39,025 nucleotides of DNA, from positions 1 to 39,025 of the forward strand of contig JAUCBJ010006044.1 of assembly GCA_032718475.1 (NCBI GenBank), given 5' to 3'. The stretch's first letter is position 1. Each line of letters opens with the position of its first letter. The position numbers and the translations under genes are program-made. This DNA is from Nemertoderma westbladi (Eukaryota > Xenacoelomorpha > Nemertodermatida > Nemertodermatidae). Positions 30,504-39,025 of this stretch are shown one piece after another. Under the pieces are notes generated by a model. The model ran no database searches. It was not told the DNA's origin and saw only the letters and a program-made list of their open reading frames with translations.

Positions 30504-32466
30504 TGGTAACATGGTAAGCTAGTTGTGTTTCAAATTTCAAGCCACATGATAAAGATATGTAGAAAAATCTGGGGGGGGGGGGGGGGGGTCCGCGTCATAA
30601 GAAAATGACACTATATTACGGGTCATGGTGTATATTCGATTTGAATAAAGTGGCGGTGTATTTCAACCTGGTTCGAGTGGGAATATGTTCACGATTAAAC
30701 GATTGTGGGGCGAGCGACGAAAGTAAGCGAGGTTAGCATACAGGTACCACTAACTCAATCGGTGTGTCTGTTGTTCTGTTGTGTCCAATTTTAAACGTTA
30801 ATAACTCAGCCAAATCTCGATAAAATTTATCCAAACTTGGTAGGCCTATGTAGTCTGGCAAAAGTTTAGAAATTTTCCAAGTTGAATTTGCGTGGGGTCT
30901 TCGTGCAGCATCTGTGCAACTGTCTTGCAGTTATAATAAATTTATCTATCCAAAAATTATTAGGCTTGGCAACAGCTGGTTGTTAGGAGACTGCAGGATA
31001 TATCAAGTGGGTTTGAAATTCAGCAATACCGGTACAATGCAGCCAATACTGCAATACCCAGCAACGTTTTGGAATTGTACCGGTACTCTAACAACTCGCT
31101 AAAAAGGTACCGCCCGCAGTCGCAGTTTCGTTGGCGACCTCGACTTTTGGTATCGCTACTGCGCTAGCGCTACGGGCAAACTGGACTAACCGAACCGACG
31201 AGCGAGACCCGAGGACTGAAGAATGCAGAAGAACTGAAGAATGTCTATCGTTATTGGCTCACACTGAACTAAGGCGTGCACGTGCATGGAGGCTACAGCA
31301 ATGAGCATGTGAGGCGAGGCAGCCTCAGTTACCGGTAGGTCGGTACCGGTATGAACAGGGACAGGGGGACACCCTCCAGGCCATATTTGAGTCGGCCTGG
31401 TATAGCATAGCACCAGTCGGTGCGCGCAGGGTAAAGATGGTTCATAATACCATGAAACTATTTTATGTTGTAACAGTGTAATGACAGTGAAAGAGTGAAA
31501 GGGGGTAAATTGAATTGAACTATAATATTGGTTGTCAGACAGTGGAATACTTGCCTATGGTAATATGAAGCGGAAATCCTACCACTATTTATGTTATATA
31601 CTTGGAAATAAAACGGCATATCGATTTACATTAGCCAGTTCACTTTCGAATCTCGTGTAATATTTATCTAACTCACTTTCGTAAATTACTCGAGCCATTG
31701 TGAAATACGGCACTACATTAAATTTAAATTGATAGTATAGTTACAATGAAGATATTTTTGTTAAGATTTTTATAATAAAAATAATCTAATTCCTTAGCAG
31801 TGCAGTGGCAGTAAATGGCTCGCCTCAAACTTTACTCCATGACGGATTATTTAATCCTTCCAGCATTGACACTGATTACCAGTACGTTCAAATTAATCTT
31901 GACTATTAATTGGCTGTAAGGGAGAGATGAGGGAGGGGGGGGGGGGGGGGTCTTAATGACCAGTTAGGGAAACTTAGTAAACAGCTGGACTGCCAAAAAC
32001 GCAAACCAACCCGCCAGTCTGTGTTATAACATTATCGATTGCAGTAATACAACTGTCCATAGCCCACAGCAAGGCAGTTGATTGGCAGAATAAAAGCAAT
32101 ATTATTGTTACCATTAGGAAGGACAGGATTAATATATAAGTTAATATTGGTTATTTGCTATTTGGGTTAACGGATGTGTATTGGCAGCCATGAACAGACT
32201 AGTAGTATTGAGAATTATTCTCATAAATATTGGTTGTTATTTCCTTTATTTTTCCAGGAGATAGCACGGGGTCTAAATTGTAGACAATTAATGAATATGT
32301 TTCGCTGTACAGTATATCCAAACCAAACAGTTTTCTTGTATTGATAAACGGAGTAATGAAAAGGAAAATATCGATTCAGCTGAGTTGATGTCATGTAAGT
32401 GGAATAAATCCAACTAGAACTAAATCACACTGGTTTACACCCCCAATCCAACACCACCAACGGTCC
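30504..32466. other. non-genic region with a repeat fragment and homopolymers
   Basis: No exon supported. It contains a G run at about 30571-30588, another at about 31936-31950, and a diverged, inverted copy (about 30690-30910) of the sequence at 34800-35018 (shared AAACGTTAATAACTCAGCCA). GTACCGGT-rich unique sequence lies around 31030-31350. Short open frames there look like noise. Confidence 0.6.
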
Positions 32467-34312
32467 AACACGTTCGTGGGGCCTTCGCGCAGCACGAGGC
32501 CCAGTTATGAGATACAAATTAAAATTGTGCGACTGTATCACAAAATCAGGTTATGAGATATTAACCCACACCACCAATTAATCAAAGAAAGGGGGACAGT
32601 ACGTGTTCACCCCTTTTAATCTGCACACCCCCCCCCCCCCCTCCCCCCACCCACCAATACATAACCGCGACATCTACCACCCACGGAAGGGTAGCACGAA
32701 CTTATTTCCAATCGCACGTTAAATATGCAAAGCCAGGTGGTTTATAGGAATATAATAAACGCAGTACTCGTTTTCATTATAAGCCTCTTTGCGTTCGTCC
32801 TGTTTTGTATTTAAATATATTTCTTAAACGCAGGCTAGGCCGATCTTTATAATAATAATAACTAGGGATGCGATCAATATGTGAAGCCAGGTGGTTTATA
32901 TAACAATTTAGTCAACGCAGTACTCGTCTTCATTATATGCCTCGTTGCGCTCGTCGCTTGTCCTGTTTTGTCATAAAATATTTTTCCTAAACGCAGACTG
33001 ACGATCTTTATACAGTTATAACTATGCGAAGTTTCGAAACTGTGCGAGTAACTGTTGATACATCTATGTGGAGATGTGTGATATGTGGAGATGTGTGATA
33101 CAACGCCAACGCATCTTATGCCGATGTAGTAATATGGGTATTGAAATAATATTAAATCAATGTACACTCTTAAAGCTGCAGCGAAAAAATGTAGCTAATT
33201 TCCTAGGTTACATATAAAATAATAATATTATTTTTAAGAACATTAATTTTACTACTTTGCAAAAATTCAATTAAAAAATAACCAGACATATACATTGTGG
33301 AATAAACTATTTCAGAAGCCTACACAACAGCCATGCCATGGATTGTATTTATGTTATTATATCTGTCATTTACCTGAGATAGCAATACAACACGTTCGTG
33401 GGGCCTTCGCGCAGCACGAGGCCCAGTTATGAGATACAAATTAAAATTGTGCGACTGTATCACAAAATCAGGTTATGAGATATTAACCCACACCACCAAT
33501 TAATCAAAGAAAGGGGGACAGTACGTGTTCACCCCTTTTAATCTGCACACCCCCCCCCCCCCCCCTTCCCACACCACCAATACATAACCGCGACATCTAC
33601 CACCCACGGAAGGGTAGCACGAACTTATTTCCAATCGCACGTTAAATATGCAAAGCCAGGTGGTTTATAGGAATATAATAAACGCAGTACTCGTTTTCAT
33701 TATAAGCCTCTTTGCGTTCGTCCTGTTTTGTATTTAAATATATTTCTTAAACGCAGGCTAGGACGATCTTTATAATAATAATAACTAGGGATGCGATCAA
33801 TATGTGAAGCCAGGTGGTTTATATAACAATTTAGTCAACGCAGTACTCGTCTTCATTATATGCCTCGTTGCGCTCGTCGCTTGTCCTGTTTTGTCATAAA
33901 ATATTTTTCCTAAACGCAGACTGACGATCTTTATACAGTTATAACTATGCGAAGTTTCGAAACTGTGCCAGTAACTGTTGATACATCTATGTGGAGATGT
34001 GTGATATGTGGAGATGTGTGATACAACGCCAACGCATCTTATGCCGATGTAGTAATATGGGTATTGAAATAATATTAAATCAATGTACACTCTTAAAGCT
34101 GCAGCGAAAAAATGTAGCTAATTTCCTAGGTTACATATAAAATAATAATATTATTTTTAAGAACATTAATTTTACTACTTTGCAAAAATTCAATTAAAAA
34201 ATAACCAGACATATACATTGTGGAATAAACTATTTCAGAAGCCTACACAACAGCCATGCCATGGATTGTATTTATGTTATTATATCTGTCATTTACCTGA
34301 GATAGCAATACA
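32467..34312. repeat. tandem duplication, two copies of about 922 bp
   Basis: Copy 1 begins at 32467 and copy 2 at 33389, both with AACACGTTCGTGGGGCCTTC. They are nearly identical; differences are a C-run length near 32630/33551, GGCCGA/GGACGA, and single bases such as TGCGAGT/TGCCAGT. Within each unit an internal pair (around 32720-32870 and 32880-33000 in copy 1) repeats GCCAGGTGGTTTATA and GCAGTACTCGT. Short frames starting MYIDLILF are the same in both copies and not convincing genes. Confidence 0.95.
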
Positions 34313-35719
34313 ACACTTATAGTAGAGTCAATACAGGAAGGATGTTGGGATGTTGGATTTCAAGAATGATGTCTGGGCTGGAATAGCAATACTGGTTGCC
34401 TATTACAGTACAATTCCTCTCTGGTTAGTCTACAGCCACAACTCCAAGCCAGCTAGCTCCACACCAGCAGAGACTTGACCAATAATCATTCCCAGCAAAT
34501 AGCTGCCTTACACACACATCCTTCCATCGTACCAGCATGTTAGCCAATAAATGAGCAGTATTTAATGAGAATCAATTTTTTATGACGTTTTAATTACTTT
34601 AGATCAATTAAAGACACAATTAATAAAGCAAATCACTTGAACTAATTAAAAACTATAATAGAATGGCGTATGTGGATTACATCTGTATAATTTTTAAGTA
34701 TAATTATTTAAATCTTATACTGTAAAACAATTAATTTCCTTTAAAAGGCAGGTTGAAAATGGTGTTTTTACCGTAATCAACTTAATTAACTAATTAACTG
34801 CTATTATCTTAGCTTCTCGAAGGCCACACGGAAATTCTACTTGGAAAATTTCTAAACTTTTGCCAAACAACATGTGTACCAAGTTTGGATAGATTTCATC
34901 AAAGATTGGCTGAGTTATTAACGTTTAAAATTGACGCGACAGACGACAGAACGACAGAACGACAGGTTGATTAATGGTACCACTACGCTAAGGCTCACTC
35001 ACTTCGTGGCTCGCCCCACACTTATAGTAGAGTCAATACAGGAAGGATGTTGGGATGTTGGATTTCAAGAATGATGTCTGGGCTGGAATAGCAATACTGG
35101 TTGCCTATTACAGTACAATTCCTCTCTGGTTAGTCTACAGCCACAACTCCAAGCCAGCTAGCTCCACACCAGCAGAGACTTGACCAATAATCATTCCCAG
35201 CAAATAGCTGCCTTACACACACATCCTTCCATCGTACCAGCATGTTAGCCAATAAATGAGCAGTATTTAATGAGAATCAATTTTTTATGACGTTTTAATT
35301 ACTTTAGATCAATTAAAGACACAATTAATAAAGCAAATCACTTGAACTAATTAAAAACTATAATAGAATGGCGTATGTGGATTACATCTGTATAATTTTT
35401 AAGTATAATTATTTAAATCTTATACTGTAAAACAATTAATTTCCTTTAAAAGGCAGGTTGAAAATGGTGTTTTTACCGTAATCAACTTAATTAACTAATT
35501 AACTGCTATTATCTTAGCTTCTCGAAGGCCACACGGAAATTCTACTTGGAAAATTTCTAAACTTTTGCCAAACAACATGTGTACCAAGTTTGGATAGATT
35601 TCATCAAAGATTGGCTGAGTTATTAACGTTTAAAATTGGACGCGACAGAACGACAGAACGACAGGTTGATTAATGGTACCACTACGCTAAGGCTCACTCA
35701 CTTCGTGGCTCGCCCCACA
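34313..35719. repeat. tandem duplication, two copies of about 705 bp
   Basis: Copies at 34313-35017 and 35018-35719, almost identical, beginning ACACTTATAGTAGAGTCAAT and ending GTGGCTCGCCCCAC. It directly abuts the 922 bp duplication. The 3' part is a member of an interspersed family also present inverted at about 30690-30910. No coding sequence. Confidence 0.95.
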
Positions 35720-38287
35720 TCCTCTGACTGATAAAATCACCCTGGGGGGTCAAGGTAAGGAAAGGAAAGGATTCTGGGCCAGGATATTAGCCAACTATTC
35801 GCAAAGAAACCTGTGTAGAACCACCCCCACCACAGTGATACTTATTACGCAGTTCTATAGAATCTCTTTATAGTGCTGATGGATATATATTAATTAGTTT
35901 GATTGAAAACTCATCTTCCTAAAGTAAAGCCGTCCAATTCCTCCCAAGTTCGTTAACAAGCGAGAAAGGAACGGTGAAGGGACCCAGAGGAGTTGTATAC
36001 TCCCATACACACTGAATGGAGCCGGAAAGGCGCTGCAGTTATCGGTATATGCAGGCCATCAACATATCTTACTGTCGGCATGGCAAAAGGGAAAGCTTTC
36101 TAGTGTAAAAAGTCTTTAATAACAAAAAGGTTAGGGTTACTGATGCCTTGCTTTTCTTATCTACCTCATTTCGAGGGGAATATTGAATTGTTTTGATATC
36201 GGGCCGAGATCGGATAGCAATCATTAAAGCCAAAATAGGAAGTAAAATATTTAAACTCATTAGAAGAGGTGGAAATCGTAATCTTGGGATGGTTAATGAC
36301 GGATGAAACATTAGGAACCCAGAAATAAATTATTTAAATGTACCGGGATTTCATCGCCTTTGTCTCACCTCAACAAACACTTTGGTTAATTTGAACGGAG
36401 CGTTTTAATGCATCGGCCTTAATGAATAATTCCTCTGAAATGAATCCCAACGATTGGGATTAGCGAGCGATTCGAACTCGCGGAAATCATCCACGTTTAC
36501 TATAATTGCACCAAATCTACTCGTGGTAACTTCCTAAGTTACACCTCCCTAATACTTATTCCGGCATCTCTTATTCACCCAAATGCAATATCGCAAATTT
36601 TCGTTTTTAATTTGGTTGAAATTTAATTTTACATTCAAAAAAACATTCCTTGGTAAATTTATTATTTTTATTAATATTATTCAGTTCCCGGCAAACTGGT
36701 TTCAAGGAAGATTACATTGTGCCAAAATTACTATAAGGCGAAACCGGGGGTCTATCTTTCAGTATTACAGTATTGATTATCGTTAATGAAATTAAAATTA
36801 TTATTATTTAGTTAAAAATCAATTTCGTTTAATTTAGTAAATCAGTAACATATAAATAAATCGCGCTAGGGCATTTCGACTCTACTGCCACCTACAGAAC
36901 AGAGATTGTAAACAAAAAAACCGTTAAATTTGGCGTCAACCGATTTACCGATATAATCTCTCAAACATTAGTTCTTACATACTAAACATCAAATTAATTG
37001 TAATTATCCAAACACAGAATCAAATATGAAGAATTCGACTCCATGATAATACAGTAAATCCGGAATCAATGGCAAAGTATAATGGCAAATAGTTAATTAC
37101 TATGTATAGGATAAGGTGTGGAGGAAGTGAACAATAAACTTAATTTCTATAAAACAGCGTGTAAATAGTAATTTGGGAATAGGAACAATACGCCAGTTGT
37201 ATGGTTATGGTTGGGGTACCTCACATTAAACGTGGGGCGAGCCACGACCACAGGAGTGGATTGGACATCGTAAAGCCAATAACTCAATTGATGAAATTAA
37301 ACTGACATTGGAACACAGGCTGTCAAAATCTGAGAAAACCGTACGGCTATATATTGGACGGGCATTTCGCGCATTTATCAGTGACTCAGTGATAAAGCCC
37401 CCAATAAGAGCGCGTTATATTGTGGAAAAAGCGAGACTTACTACCAAAACCAGTATATAAAAAACCAGCACACCCTCACAGTGGTAACCCTTACTACCAA
37501 AACCAGTAAATAAAAACCCAGCACACCTCCAAAACAAATTATCTTGAAGGAGCAACTCGGTCTTTTTAAAGCAGCGAGATAATTGTTCTCAATTCAGTCG
37601 ATTTTCGATAACATTTGAAGTGGCGATAGTGATTAATAAAGCTACAGGGAGTGTATGCCTATTACAGCCAGAGAACTAACTCACTACATTACGAATGTTA
37701 CCCGATATTCATAGCAATGGACGCTGGTCACGGAACCACTGCGGAATTGCAGCAATTGAAACAATAGTGAGGTTGAGTGCTGGGACGTGAGTGCATGGCG
37801 TGCTGGGTGCCCCTGACCGTGTGCTGTTCTACACCAACACTGGCAATACAGACACCACCACGGGTGGCCAAACTACTAACTAATACCCGAATACCGAAGG
37901 CTATTTCCTACAAAAGCAGAAAGCTATTCGGAAGTTCGTTTAGGTTGAGATCCACGGCGCAGGCAACTTCCGGAAGGAAATGCATCCCAAACCGATTCCG
38001 AATCGCATCTCATTTAATTGACATCAACTTGAAGCTGCGAATATATAACTATAACCCCGAAACGAGTCAAGCGATGAAAGGGCCACAGGGTGTGTTTGTG
38101 TGGGGGGGGGGGGGGGGGGGTGTGGGGTGGCAAATGTACGATATGGGGTTAGGTGAGTAGAGAGAGAGAGTCGGGGTGTGGCGTACAGCAATATAAAAGC
38201 AACCCAAAGTACAAATCATTACGTATAAATCGAAAATACGCAAGGTAAAATGACCGTGACCGACCCATTTAAGGTCCATATATCATA
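35720..38287. other. AT-rich non-genic region
   Basis: Nothing firmly identified. Notes: an open stretch on minus at about 35940-36020 (IQCVWEYTTPLGPFTVPFS) without good splice sites; a hairpin AATCCCAACGATTGGGATT at about 36444; a repeated ACTTACTACCAAAACCAGTA-like string at about 37437 and 37491; GTGGGGCGAGCCACG at 37222; and a G run at 38103-38120. A 127-codon plus-strand frame at 37777-38160 runs into the G run and has no recognisable content. Confidence 0.5.
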
Positions 38288-39025
38288 ACACACACGATAC
38301 TCGTTCCCGACACACACGATACTCGTTCCCGCTCTGCTAACACACACGATACTCGTTCCCGCTCTGCTAACACACACGATACTCGTTCCTGCTCTGCTAA
38401 CACACACGATACTCGTTCCCGCTCTGCTAACACACACGATACTCGTTCCCGACACACACGATACTCGTTCCCGACACACACGATACTCGTTCCCGACACA
38501 CACGATACTCGTTCCCGACACACACGATACTCGTTCCCGCTCTGCTAACACACACGATACTCGTTCCCGCTCTGCTAACACACACGATACTCGTTCCCGC
38601 TCTGCTAACACACACGATACTCGTTCCTGCTCTGCTAACACACACGATACTCGTTCCCGCTCTGCTAACACACACGATACTCGTTCCCGCTCTGCTAACA
38701 CACACGATACTCGTTCCCGACACACACGATACTCGTTCCCGACACACACGATACTCGTTCCCGACACACACGATACTCGTTCCCGACACACACGATACTC
38801 GTTCCCGCTCTGCTAACACACACGATACTCGTTCCCGACACACACGATACTCGTTCCCGACACACACGATACTCGTTCCCGCTCTGCTAACACACACGAT
38901 ACTCGTTCCCGCTCTGCTAACACACACGATACTCGTTCCCCGCTCTGCTAACACACACCAATACTCGTTCCCGCTAACACACACGATACTCGTTCCCGCT
39001 CTGCTAACCACACACGATACTCGTT
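38288..39025. repeat. compound minisatellite at the right edge
   Basis: Tandem copies of CACACACGATACTCGTTCCC followed either by GA or by GCTCTGCTAA, so two unit lengths (about 20 and 30 bp) alternate in blocks. The array continues past the window. On the plexin strand each unit has GAGTATC|GTGTGT. All three frames are open on minus, giving Cys/Val/Arg-rich frames that are repeat artefacts. Confidence 0.96.

Noticed and set aside
32874-34090. Two identical 97-codon minus-strand frames
   Set aside because: They are the same frame in the two copies of the 922 bp duplication, AT-rich and without domain content or splice context.
35940-36030. Possible plexin exon reading IQCVWEYTTPLGPFTVPFS on minus
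   Set aside because: It vaguely resembles the PSI1-PSI2 linker, but a stop lies just upstream, the only acceptor lacks a pyrimidine tract, and no in-phase donor is convincing.
36430-36520. tRNA-like B box (GAGTTCGAATCGC on minus)
   Set aside because: The T-arm stem does not pair with a seven-base loop, and no A box, anticodon arm or acceptor stem can be built around it.
37777-38160. 127-codon plus-strand frame
   Set aside because: No recognisable motif, ends through a homopolymer G run, and composition does not resemble the real exons.

Overview
This is animal nuclear DNA. Its main content is the 3' two thirds of a plexin (semaphorin receptor) gene on the minus strand, running from about 29794 down to a stop codon at 894-896. 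I could place 21 coding exons by translating both strands and matching intron phases; two of them (8563-8735 and 24770-24897) lie outside obvious long open frames. Every junction is phase-compatible. The exons encode, in order, the second PSI domain, the PSI2-PSI3 linker, PSI3, the IPT/TIG repeats, two alternative transmembrane exons, and a complete cytoplasmic region (GAP first half, Rho-binding domain, Ser/Pro linker, GAP second half). With one transmembrane exon the spliced frame gives about 1371 (exon B) or 1354 (exon A) residues. The signal peptide, Sema domain and PSI1 must lie upstream, beyond what I can recognise here. The protein looks more like class A than class B plexins, but I do not assign a class or a species.

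A second gene lies inside a plexin intron on the plus strand. It has exon 1 at 12263-12770 and exon 2 at 18341-19065. It encodes a 410-residue type I membrane protein with a signal peptide, one Ig-like domain, one membrane span and a long Ser/Pro-rich tail. I do not recognise the family.

The window is dominated by minisatellites. In four introns the array begins exactly at the 5' splice site and its unit is made of the exon end plus the donor, so each array carries tens of copies of the donor: 12720-18094 (Ig gene, 56 bp unit), 19620-20375 (22 bp), 27465-28657 (35 bp) and 3870-6066 (45 bp). Other arrays sit inside introns (1408-3360, 6715-7838, 22995-23855), directly after the plexin stop codon (1-887), and at the right edge (38288-39025). 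From memory, minisatellites tied to exon-intron junctions have been described in amphioxus; that makes a cephalochordate or another invertebrate deuterostome worth testing, but it does not identify the species.

The right third (29.8-38.3 kb) has no gene I can support. It holds a roughly 600 bp palindromic element, two back-to-back tandem duplications (about 922 bp x2, then about 705 bp x2), diverged interspersed repeats, homopolymer G/C runs and AT-rich unique sequence. The strongest points for follow-up are the donor-anchored minisatellites, the duplicated transmembrane/juxtamembrane exon, and the nested gene whose only intron is one of these arrays.
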